Of a stretch of 19,389 bases of DNA, positions 1 through 6,334 are shown in pieces. The notes beneath the pieces were generated by a model. That model did not search any database, was not told where the DNA came from, and worked only from the letters and a program-made list of their open reading frames with translations. The stretch's first letter is position 1, and each line of letters opens with the position of its first letter. The DNA comes from JAZFYD01 sp036443405 (GTDB lineage Bacteria > Planctomycetota > PLA2): contig JAZFYD010000150.1 of assembly GCA_036443405.1 (NCBI GenBank), positions 1 to 19,389 of the forward strand, written 5' to 3'. The position numbers were made by a program, and so were the translations under genes.

Positions 1-204
1 TAGGCAGGGGGACAAGAGTTCATAGAGGGTCGGCCGGAGGAGGCCACTGACGACCTGCGCAAGGCGCGTTCGATGCGCAAGGCCGCTCGTGTCCGGGCCT
101 TACCGATCTCGAACTCGTTTTCCGACTGGCTTGCCCGACTCCTCAATCGCGCTCCTACGGTAAACAGAGGCGCATCCAATGTCCTCATGCTTGGCTGGCA
201 AGAC
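1..204. other. left-edge stretch with no assignable gene
   Basis: I recognise no gene here. On the minus strand, just downstream of the E1-like gene, a frame beginning at ATG 188-186 stays open to the window edge, but it has no good ribosome site and its Ser/Arg-rich product looks like no family I know. On the plus strand a frame is open from position 4 into the antisense of the E1-like gene. Either could be a cut gene or a remnant. If the minus-strand frame is real it would be a fifth gene of the ubiquitin-like operon. Confidence 0.3.
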
Positions 205-1755
205 CTAGCACGACGGGTGCGGCTCGGGCCCTCCACGAGGATCCGAGCCGGCTCCGTGAGTCGCGATCCACACTTTTCGATAGTCGGCGTCCTGACAAAG
301 ACATCGTCCGAGTCGGTGCTTCGCGAGCGGCACGGTTACGTGATGCCTGACTGGCCGCAGCAAGTCGACTGTAGATTTGCTGCCGACACTGAGTCCATTC
401 CCGAGCGAATCCGCCACAACGCAAGCCGCCAACATGATCCCGGCTAGGCATGACTGAAACACCAGCGGCACTTCGACCTCTGTCGCAGCGCCGAAGCTCA
501 GGAGAACCCCACCGCAAACCACTTCCGTGTAGAACTCCCGAAGTGACTGTCCCGAAAAACTGAGGAGGCTCTCCGGATCCAGATTACATCCGGCAGCGAT
601 TTGGCGGACGAAGTCGTCCCCGACGGGTGCGCCGGTGTACAGAAGGTGCTCGACAGCCTTGACGTGATCAAGGAGCCCGATCGCCTCCGCAACAATCTCG
701 CCTTCGCTGCGAGAAACCTCGTCCGGCATGTATAGACACGCGAGGCATGCTCCATCAAGAAATCCGTGGCGCGATACGCCCACGTCGCCGGGCTGGGTCC
801 ATGCATTCGCGATCCAACGCGGTAACGAAGCTTGGATAGCGATCCGGTCGGCCGCGGTATCAACCGCCACTGCTACCCGATCGAGCGTCGGATATCCGTC
901 ATGGCCAGCCAGGAACTCGCCCCAGCTCTTGTCGTGGAGCAGAACATCGATCGGTTGGTCCTGAAGCGCGGTACGTGCCAGCATCGTCTTGGCGATTCCG
1001 GTGCTTTCCGCAGCGGTGAGCACATACCGCTGTACGTTGTGCAACTCAACGAGCTCAGGATCAACGATGTGGAGTTTTCCGCGAAGTCCAGGCAAACGGC
1101 TCAACACCCAGATAGCCCCGTTTCCGATCGCGCCAGCCCCCACGAGATGCACTTCACCTATCGAAACGCCCTCCAGCGATTCGATAGAACCCGATTCGCC
1201 CACGCTCAGGTCCAAGACTGATATCTCAAAGTCGTCGAGTCCATCGTCATCAAGATGCTCTGCGAACACGGTCCGAAAGACGTTCGCTGCACCGAAACAA
1301 GCGGCAGCAGCGGCTCCAAACGGATTCGAACCCGATCCGCTGCCCATCGGCTTGACTGGAGACACTCGGACCATCCACCCATCCGATCCGGCATAAACCA
1401 CCCGAGCCGTTGTCACGGTAGGTGAACTGCCTACGGCGAGCGCGACAGTCGCTGCTTTGGCGTCGCAAAACTCCACGCGGGGGTTGACCTTGAGCGCCAG
1501 AGATCTTAGCCAGTCAGCGTGGGCGCGTGTCGCGGCACCCTGCGGAACCACGGCAATTCGGGGGTAGAGTCGCGCGAGCAGGTTGATGGCGAGTTCGGTC
1601 GTCCAGGCTCCCTCTCCTCCGCATGTAGCAGATTCATCGAACTCGAGTGCGATTACGTGGTCATTCAAGATGCGAGCAAAATCGTCTGGCTGCACGCCAC
1701 GAAGGTATGCATGTGCCCCGAGTGCTGCTTTGTCGAAGTACGGGGCAAGAGCCAT
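205..1755 (-). CDS. E1-like (ThiF/MoeB-type) activating enzyme of a ubiquitin-like system
   Basis: A 516-residue protein that should adenylate the C-terminal Gly of the ubiquitin-like protein encoded upstream and pass it on. The ThiF/E1 fold starts near residue 200 with the nucleotide loop GAGAIG (206-211), then VDPE (Asp232), the QR arginine (243) and the GIAK lysine (256), the usual E1 ATP-site set. A CLAC pair (Cys337, Cys340) and a late CLC pair (Cys485, Cys487) could form the structural zinc site of this superfamily. Cys389 and Cys414 are candidates for a thioester cysteine, but I cannot choose between them. Residues 1 to about 195 form an unassigned domain, perhaps a diverged Rossmann unit. 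The start ATG at 1755 lies two bases after the protease stop, with an AGG 7 nt upstream; an open extension further upstream would overlap the protease gene. Last clear gene of the operon. Confidence 0.85.
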   Translation of the reverse strand: MALAPYFDKAALGAHAYLRGVQPDDFARILNDHVIALEFDESATCGGEGAWTTELAINLLARLYPRIAVVPQGAATRAHADWLRSLALKVNPRVEFCDAKAATVALAVGSSPTVTTARVVYAGSDGWMVRVSPVKPMGSGSGSNPFGAAAAACFGAANVFRTVFAEHLDDDGLDDFEISVLDLSVGESGSIESLEGVSIGEVHLVGAGAIGNGAIWVLSRLPGLRGKLHIVDPELVELHNVQRYVLTAAESTGIAKTMLARTALQDQPIDVLLHDKSWGEFLAGHDGYPTLDRVAVAVDTAADRIAIQASLPRWIANAWTQPGDVGVSRHGFLDGACLACLYMPDEVSRSEGEIVAEAIGLLDHVKAVEHLLYTGAPVGDDFVRQIAAGCNLDPESLLSFSGQSLREFYTEVVCGGVLLSFGAATEVEVPLVFQSCLAGIMLAACVVADSLGNGLSVGSKSTVDLLRPVRHHVTVPLAKHRLGRCLCQDADYRKVWIATHGAGSDPRGGPEPHPSC

Positions 1756-1757
1756 GC

Positions 1758-2252
1758 TTAGGCCTGAACCTCGATCAACTCCGTTACCAGGTCCGCCCCG
1801 AGTCCGACCCAACCACGGCCGGGCAGCAATCGATAGACCGCGCACTTCGAAATGTCGAACGGTCCTCGTCCGAAATCAGGCACGACAAGCGAATACCCCC
1901 CGACTGTGGTCACGATGGGGTAGGCATCGTCGGTTTCGGAGTGATAGGCGTCCCCAGGATGGCTATGGACCTGGGCGGCAAGAACTCGCCCTTGTTCGTG
2001 TAGATGAACGTTGATTCGAAACAGTTCGTCGGCATCGACTGCGACGCAAACCCCTTCGTCCGACCGAAATGCGGTTTGCTCGGGGATCAGAGCCTCTTCG
2101 ACGTCAAACACTTCGCCGTGGCGAGCACCTGCCCACAGGACCATCCCTTCCGCGCCGTAGCTGCCAGCCTCCTTGAGATGGCTTTGAGTCACATCGGCTA
2201 CATGCCTCGGCACCCGCAAAACGCTGACGGGGAGAAGGCCATCCCGGGTCAC
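1758..2252 (-). CDS. JAB/JAMM metalloprotease, probable deconjugase for the ubiquitin-like protein
   Basis: A 164-residue JAB (MPN/Mov34) zinc protease. The JAMM set is visible: Glu35 in GAEGMVLW, then HSH (His96, His98) and S-x2-D (Ser105, Asp108) within HSHPGDAYHSETDD. In this family the two His and the Asp hold the zinc and the Glu activates water. Beside an E1 and E2 it most likely removes the ubiquitin-like protein from targets. The tail of the ubiquitin-like protein ends at Gly, so maturation cleavage looks unnecessary. I chose GTG at 2252 because it overlaps the upstream stop as GTGA and has GAGG 7 nt before it. A longer frame from 2387 would overlap the upstream gene by about 140 bp and adds only low-complexity sequence. 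The full set of active-site residues argues for an active enzyme. Confidence 0.88.
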   Translation of the reverse strand: MTRDGLLPVSVLRVPRHVADVTQSHLKEAGSYGAEGMVLWAGARHGEVFDVEEALIPEQTAFRSDEGVCVAVDADELFRINVHLHEQGRVLAAQVHSHPGDAYHSETDDAYPIVTTVGGYSLVVPDFGRGPFDISKCAVYRLLPGRGWVGLGADLVTELIEVQA

Positions 2253-2830
2253 TCGGACACCTCGATCACGAGCCCGCTGATCGTGAGGTTCACCTGAAAC
2301 CCCTTGACCGTTTGCACTCCGTATTGGTGGAGCTTCTCTAGTAGGAAAAAGAGGGTCCCCCGCCCCGTCCCTCGATGCAGCAACCAATGATCGCCGGTGT
2401 GAGCCGGGTGAGCGTGGTACTCGCGAACGCCCTGAATACAGAAGAACGGAACGTCTTCAGGATCGTGCGACTGCAGTTGTTGGATCACCTTTCCGGTAGC
2501 CGGGTCTCGTCTCAGCAAGGTTTGCTCGTTCCGCAACTCCTTCGCCTTGTAAGGAATGCCCGTGAACGGGTTTACTATCCGAACGGACGGAGCCCACAGA
2601 TCGTAGTTGTCGAAATTGATCAGCGCGCCAAGCGCGACTGGCATGGGACGAACGTGTGGAACGGCAAAGGCCACCAGCACATTGGGAAAGTCGGAAGAGA
2701 GCATCCACCATCCCCGTTGGCGGTGAGTCGACGCCTCGCGTTCGTATTCCTGCAGTTCGCGCTCAAACTTTGCGCGAGATACGGCAGGATCGACGAGAAG
2801 CTCGAAGGGGGTTGCGCTATCCCGCGACAC
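2249..2830 (-). CDS. E2-like protein with CEHH predicted metal-binding motif
   Basis: A 193-residue protein. Residues 128-149 carry Cys131, Glu137, His139, His141, His144, Asp147 and Trp149, spaced as in the predicted metal-binding CEHH family (Pfam Metal_CEHH, named from memory). That family travels with JAB and ThiF/E1 genes and has been treated as an E2-like component. By position it should carry or transfer the ubiquitin-like protein from the E1. Cys131 is the obvious candidate for a thioester or a metal ligand; the sequence alone does not say which. The central part (VLVAFAVPHV...ALINFDNYD...VRIVNPFTG) reads as alternating beta strands, compatible with an E2 or UEV fold. The GTG start at 2830 overlaps the upstream gene by 14 bp and the stop overlaps the protease start by 3 bp, so translation is probably coupled. 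The ribosome site is weak. Confidence 0.8.
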   Translation of the reverse strand: MSRDSATPFELLVDPAVSRAKFERELQEYEREASTHRQRGWWMLSSDFPNVLVAFAVPHVRPMPVALGALINFDNYDLWAPSVRIVNPFTGIPYKAKELRNEQTLLRRDPATGKVIQQLQSHDPEDVPFFCIQGVREYHAHPAHTGDHWLLHRGTGRGTLFFLLEKLHQYGVQTVKGFQVNLTISGLVIEVSE

Positions 2831-3071
2831 CGGTCTTCAGGCTAATGAAGAGTTTCACACCGTCAGCGAATCCGAATTCGCCGATCTTGCGCTCCAGATC
2901 GAGAACGTTCCCGGCTTCGTCGCGGACCTCCCAGTTCTCCTGGGGTTGCCCTGTGTTTCCGGTTTGTTCCAGAGCCTTCCCGATGATCGACTTCAGCGGT
3001 GCGTTGTTGTTCTGCTCGACTGATGTTGATGTTCCGTTCACCACCAGGTTGAAGAGCGTCTTGTTGTCCAT
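2817..3071 (-). CDS. ubiquitin-like protein (DUF2604-type)
   Basis: An 84-residue protein, close to ubiquitin in length. It opens with a strand (LFNLVVNG), then a segment like the ubiquitin helix (APLKSIIGKALEQTG), WEVRDEAGNVLDLERKIGEF, and a last strand LFISLKTGVAG. This resembles the DUF2604 group of bacterial ubiquitin-like proteins (family name from memory). The chain stops right after Gly84, leaving an exposed Val-Ala-Gly tail rather than Gly-Gly. It can therefore be adenylated by the E1 without processing. ATG at 3071 has GAGG 9 nt upstream, a good ribosome site. It is the first gene of the operon, which suggests the modifier is made in the largest amount. It shares a promoter region with the divergent XRE gene. 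Confidence 0.88.
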   Translation of the reverse strand: MDNKTLFNLVVNGTSTSVEQNNNAPLKSIIGKALEQTGNTGQPQENWEVRDEAGNVLDLERKIGEFGFADGVKLFISLKTGVAG

Positions 3072-3121
3072 ATGACAGAACCTCGCCTGCAGACGGCCGA
3101 GCCTATCCCGGCGCGAAGTTC

Positions 3122-3149
3122 ACGCTAACCGCGACCCTGCGTATGTCAA
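3122..3149 (-). promoter_or_regulatory. candidate promoter of the ubiquitin-like operon
   Basis: On the minus strand a perfect -35 TTGACA (3149-3144) is followed, 16 bp on, by TAGCGT (3127-3122), a weak -10 with 3 of 6 consensus bases. The predicted RNA would begin about 45 nt before the ATG at 3071. A second -35-like TTGACG lies at 3168-3163. Only the TTGACA box is convincing. Confidence 0.45.
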
Positions 3150-3173
3150 CTCCAATGACACACGTCAACAGCA

Positions 3174-3184
3174 CAAACTGTTTG
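3174..3184. promoter_or_regulatory. candidate operator: inverted repeat CAAAC-T-GTTTG
   Basis: A perfect 5-bp inverted repeat around one central base lies between the two divergent -35 boxes. The flanking DNA also carries TGTCAA (3144-3149) and TTGACA (3190-3195), inverted copies of one another that double as the -35 boxes. This is where the XRE-family protein encoded to the right could bind to control both units. Its role as an operator is inferred. Confidence 0.4.
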
Positions 3185-3189
3185 CAGCA

Positions 3190-3217
3190 TTGACATCATG
3201 CGCCGTAGATGTAAGAT
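3190..3217 (+). promoter_or_regulatory. promoter of the XRE-metallopeptidase pair
   Basis: A perfect -35 TTGACA (3190-3195) and TAAGAT (3212-3217, 4 of 6 -10 bases) are separated by 16 bp. RNA should start near 3223-3225, only about 30 nt before the first plausible coding sequence of the XRE gene. Confidence 0.55.
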
Positions 3218-3256
3218 CCAAGAATCGCCCGCGCAGCCGAAGATCTTGCGAAAACC

Positions 3257-3559
3257 CTGTATCGATTTGTCGGCCAAAAAGTTCGAACGAGAAGGCTGGA
3301 CCTGTCGACTACGCAGGCGGAATTAGCCCAGCGCATCGGAGTTTCCAGAACCTCTGTCACCAATCTTGAGGGCGGGCGGCAGCAGATGCCAGTTCACCAA
3401 TTGCTCTCAATCGCGCACGTGCTTGACTTGGAGTTGGCCGATCTTCTACCCAAGCGGGCAGAGCTTGGGCTCTCAGGCCACTTGCTAGAGGTTGGCGGAC
3501 TGCTGGCTCCGCCGAAAACCGCGAGCCTGATTTCGGAACTGCTTGGAGGGGACGAGTAA
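3257..3559 (+). CDS. XRE-family HTH transcriptional regulator (start uncertain)
   Basis: About 100 residues. LSTTQAELAQRIGVSRTSVTNLEGGRQQMPVHQLLSIAHVLDLELADLLP is spread over two turns of a classic XRE/Cro helix-turn-helix: the AELAQRIGVS helix, then the RTSVTNLEGGR recognition helix. The leading TLYRFVGQKVRTRRLDLS matches the usual N-terminal approach to such domains. The frame opens only after a TAA at 3212-3214 and holds no ATG, GTG or TTG before the domain. I placed the start at CTG 3257; ATC 3224, close to the predicted RNA start, is an alternative. The stop TAA overlaps the next gene's ATG by one base (TAATG). The partner is an ImmA/IrrE metallopeptidase, so this is probably a repressor inactivated by cleavage, as for ImmR/ImmA, DdrO/IrrE and CapH/CapP. 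Confidence 0.8.
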   Translation: MYRFVGQKVRTRRLDLSTTQAELAQRIGVSRTSVTNLEGGRQQMPVHQLLSIAHVLDLELADLLPKRAELGLSGHLLEVGGLLAPPKTASLISELLGGDE

Positions 3560-4083
3560 TGAGCATTGCACGTGCAGTCAACGCTGCAGACCGGTTGATC
3601 GTGAAGCTACAAATCTCCGAACCGCCGGTGGACGTTGAGTGGGTCGCGCGGCAGCTCGACGTGAGCGTGGTCTACAAGCCCTTGGAAGAAACGGTCTCCG
3701 GAGTCCTCGTCAAACAAGGCGAGCAGGCAAGCATCGGAGTAAACGCGCTTCATCACACAAACCGCCAGCGGTTCACAGTCGCCCACGAGATCGCGCATCA
3801 CATCCTTCATCCGAATAACCCCACCGTGTTTGTCGATCAGTTCATGATCCATTTCCGTGATGGAACTGCGCCCGCCTCGCCGATGGAGGACGAAGCAAAC
3901 GCGTTCGCGGCTGCTCTACTCATGCCTGCGCGTTTTCTGCGTGGAGATTTTGCAACGCGGAAGATTGATGCATCCGACGAAACGGCCGTGCGCAGCCTTG
4001 CGCAACGGTACGGTGTCTCGCCCCAAGCTTTGACAATCCGACTAGTTCACCTCGGCTACCTGCGCGGATACTCGTCTCAATAG
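3559..4083 (+). CDS. ImmA/IrrE-family metallopeptidase
   Basis: A 174-residue zinc metallopeptidase of the ImmA/IrrE (COG2856) family. The motif HEIAH lies at residues 76-80, and the third-ligand region MEDEANAFAAALLMP (Glu110/Glu112) follows about 30 residues later, the normal spacing. Residues 135-170 (ETAVRSLAQRYGVSPQALTIRLVHLGYL) form the helical tail common in the family. Known members cut a partner XRE repressor after DNA damage or another trigger. The gene overlaps the XRE gene by one base, so the two are translated together. It ends 20 bp from the end of the convergent integrase gene. It most likely controls the divergent ubiquitin-like operon, although control of the whole element is also possible. 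A pre-ATG ribosome site, GGAGGGGA, lies within the end of the XRE gene. Confidence 0.9.
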   Translation: MSIARAVNAADRLIVKLQISEPPVDVEWVARQLDVSVVYKPLEETVSGVLVKQGEQASIGVNALHHTNRQRFTVAHEIAHHILHPNNPTVFVDQFMIHFRDGTAPASPMEDEANAFAAALLMPARFLRGDFATRKIDASDETAVRSLAQRYGVSPQALTIRLVHLGYLRGYSSQ

Positions 4084-4102
4084 GCCGCCTCCGGTTCCAC
4101 GG

Positions 4103-5305
4103 CTAACCCACGGCACGGGCGATCCGAATCGCGGCCGCCGGATCGTCGTCGAGGTATACATCAATGATCCGGGCCGATCTCTGTCCCAACAACTGTTTGG
4201 CAGCCTCTCGGCCGAACCGCTTCGCGGCCTCAGTTGCCGCTGAATGCCGAAGGCGATTCGGACTCCACACGGGTATCTCGGCGCGCTGGCACGCCCTTTT
4301 GATCGCGCGCCTAAAGGTAGGAACGTGGTAGTGGTCGCCATACCGTCGCTCCGATGCCGCCAGGCTCAGGGACGCTCGCGCGTGTATTGTCTTGGGTCCC
4401 TGTCTCACCCCTTCTGCGGGAGTAAATAGGTACACTTCAGGTTGTCTCCCAAGCAAGAAGGGAGCGAGTAGTTGCTGCGCTCTCTTACCCAAATAGACCT
4501 TACGCTCATGCCCTCGATGCTCGGTCTTGTGGCGCTCCGGGCTGTAGACCCAAGTCCCCTCCGGACCAGATTCGTCGATGTCTGTCGCGCGCATGATGAC
4601 AACCTCACCGGGCCGCATCCCTGTGAGCAGTTGAATCTGCACCATCGCGGCCACAGGTTTGGATAGGTACGGGAGCACGGCTGCCACGTCCGTCTTGGGC
4701 ACTGAAGTAATCGGCTTCGTTTCTCGTGCGAGGCTCCCGGGCTTGAGCGCTTCGACGTTAGACAATCGGTATGAGATACCCGGCGGAATCAAGCCTCTAC
4801 CATCCGCCCACCTGAACATCCGCTTGATCCGGTTCACACGCGCGTTGATGGTGGATCGAGCTCGCCCGCGTCCGATGTGGTGCCGCTGGATCGCCTCTAG
4901 CGACATCGGTTCGAACTTGGCCGCCCGCAAGGTTCCGTAGATCTCGTTGAGCGGCTGGAGGGAGTAGCGGATGCACTCCTGTTCGCTCGACGGCTCACCG
5001 TGCTTCACGTAGCGAACCTCCACGTAGTCGAGGTAGCGATCGATCAACTCTGCAACTGAGATCGAGTGCGGCGCGGATCCTCCTCCGGCTCGGCCCTCTA
5101 GGATCCATCGACGAGCCCGCTCCTCCGTCTCCGGGCTGAACGTCTTGCCATCGACATCGAAGAACGCCCCCAGGTAGTGGCGCTTCCCATCCCGAAGGAT
5201 GTACGCCTGACCGGGCCCCTTGGCGAGGCGAACTTTCACGCCTTCGATCTCACGGAACACGGGGGAATGCTTGCGCTTTTTCTTGCGCGATTTGGGTGAT
5301 GACAT
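4103..5305 (-). CDS. tyrosine recombinase / integrase
   Basis: A 400-residue phage-type integrase. The N-terminus is very basic (SRKKKRKHS) and leads into an arm-binding region (about 15-75), then a SAM-like core-binding domain (about 80-185). The catalytic domain holds Arg231 (TGMRPGE), Lys260, Asn350-x-x-Arg353 (SPNRLRHSAAT), Gln375 (LLGQRS) and the nucleophile Tyr384 (DVYLDD). Asn replaces the usual His of the HxxR box and Gln the usual His/Trp; both variants occur in active relatives. The ATG at 5305 has an AAAGG about 5 nt upstream. The gene starts 120 bp from the 3' end of a tRNA-Val gene on the same strand, which marks that tRNA as the likely integration site and this protein as the enzyme that inserted the DNA to the left. 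Confidence 0.93.
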   Translation of the reverse strand: MSSPKSRKKKRKHSPVFREIEGVKVRLAKGPGQAYILRDGKRHYLGAFFDVDGKTFSPETEERARRWILEGRAGGGSAPHSISVAELIDRYLDYVEVRYVKHGEPSSEQECIRYSLQPLNEIYGTLRAAKFEPMSLEAIQRHHIGRGRARSTINARVNRIKRMFRWADGRGLIPPGISYRLSNVEALKPGSLARETKPITSVPKTDVAAVLPYLSKPVAAMVQIQLLTGMRPGEVVIMRATDIDESGPEGTWVYSPERHKTEHRGHERKVYLGKRAQQLLAPFLLGRQPEVYLFTPAEGVRQGPKTIHARASLSLAASERRYGDHYHVPTFRRAIKRACQRAEIPVWSPNRLRHSAATEAAKRFGREAAKQLLGQRSARIIDVYLDDDPAAAIRIARAVG

Positions 5306-5328
5306 GGCAGCCTTTCCTGCTCCCTATA

Positions 5329-5357
5329 CGACGGAGGTAGTTACTACCTCGTTGTCG
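5329..5357. repeat. inverted repeat upstream of the integrase gene
   Basis: GAGGTAGT-T-ACTACCTC (5334-5350) is a perfect 8-bp inverted repeat around one base. CGAC (5329-5332) and GTCG (5354-5357) add an outer pair. It lies between the integrase start and the tRNA end, where arm-type integrase sites or a regulator site would be expected. Its function is inferred from position only. Confidence 0.5.
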
Positions 5358-5425
5358 TGCCAGGGGGCCATGGCCATGTCGGCGGGTGGCGATCCCTAAC
5401 CCGTACCCAGCAACAGAGTTCGGGT

Positions 5426-5503
5426 TGGTGGGCGGTACAGGATTCGAACCTGTGACCCCCTGCGTGTAAAGCAGGTGCTCTAACCGGGCTGAGCTAACCG
5501 CCC
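5426..5503 (-). tRNA. tRNA-Val (anticodon UAC), CCA encoded
   Basis: Read on the minus strand it folds as a full cloverleaf. The acceptor arms GGGCGGT and ACCGCCC pair perfectly, followed by discriminator A and an encoded CCA (5428-5426). The D arm is GCTC...GAGC. The anticodon stem CCTGC/GCAGG encloses the loop TTTACAC with anticodon TAC (complement of 5466-5468). The T arm is ACAGG-TTCGAAT-CCTGT. It reads GUA valine codons and appears intact. The 3' end faces the integrase gene and is the probable attachment site. Confidence 0.97.
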
Positions 5504-5613
5504 TTGTTTTTGGGTGAGATTGATTGTCGGGGGGAGATTACCACCTTGGGATTTGGGTGGCGTTTTTTGGATTCGGCTAGGATCGCGGGTTGGTCTTCGG
5601 CGGGAGGAATTTG

Positions 5614-6177
5614 ATGGGCACCGTATCGCTCACTTCGCTTTGGTTACCGATTCTCGTTTCGGCGATTGGCGTCTTTGTCGGCAGCTTCTTGATGTGGATG
5701 GTCTTGCCGCATCACAAAAAGGACTGGGGCAAGGTCGCCGACGAAGACGGCTTGATGGACACGCTGCGGGCGCAGGGCGTCAAGGCGGGACAATATGCGT
5801 TTCCGTGCGCCGAGACTTCCGCGCAGATGAATGATCCGGAGTTTCAGAAACGCTACGCCGCGGGGCCGAGCGGGATGATGGTCATCCGGCCCACCGGCGG
5901 CTTCAACATGGGCACCGGACTCGCGAAGTCATTCGGGTTCAATCTCGTCATCTCGATCTGCGTCGCATATGTCGCGTCGATCACGCTCGTACCCGCCGCA
6001 TCGGGCATGCAGATCTTCCGCCTGACATCGGTCGTCGCGTTTTTGGGCTACGCCGGCGCGCTCGGCTGGGGTGTCATCTGGTGGAGCCGCACCTGGTCGA
6101 GCACGATCAAAGAGATGCTGGACGGCCTGTTCTACGGCTTGATCACCGGCGCTGCGTTCCTGCTGCTGTGGCCGTAG
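5614..6177 (+). CDS. hypothetical four-helix membrane protein
   Basis: A 187-residue protein I do not recognise. It has a hydrophobic segment at about 8-30, a soluble stretch of about 75 residues, then three more hydrophobic segments at about 108-130, 137-157 and 170-187. The soluble loop includes KKDWGKVADEDGLMDTLRAQGVKAGQYAFPC and a Gly-rich patch GPSGMMVIRPTGGFNMGTG, and lies between helices 1 and 2. The ATG at 5614 follows an excellent ribosome site, GGGAGG, 6 nt upstream. An upstream TTG at 5590 is open but unlikely. It is the first chromosomal gene beyond the tRNA and stands alone; 157 bp separate it from the next gene. Confidence 0.8.
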   Translation: MGTVSLTSLWLPILVSAIGVFVGSFLMWMVLPHHKKDWGKVADEDGLMDTLRAQGVKAGQYAFPCAETSAQMNDPEFQKRYAAGPSGMMVIRPTGGFNMGTGLAKSFGFNLVISICVAYVASITLVPAASGMQIFRLTSVVAFLGYAGALGWGVIWWSRTWSSTIKEMLDGLFYGLITGAAFLLLWP

Positions 6178-6334
6178 GCCCAGGTTGAGGCGAAGGGTAG
6201 AGGCCGAGGTCGCGACCGCCCCATCGCGAGCCGGATTCCGATTTAGGTGGCTCGGCTCGAAGCCGATGATCTCCCTATATCTTTGGACACCCGGGTGGTG
6301 ACCCCAGAGGAGTTCGAGGGGTTCGAGGAGTTCT

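Noticed and set aside
2375..2845. Plus-strand frame of 156 codons within the ubiquitin-like operon
   Set aside because: Antisense to the E2-like gene, which carries the CEHH motif and overlaps its neighbours as an operon gene should.
5366..5375. GGCCATGGCC palindrome near the tRNA
   Set aside because: A 10-bp GC-rich palindrome is expected by chance and has no link to a start or att site.
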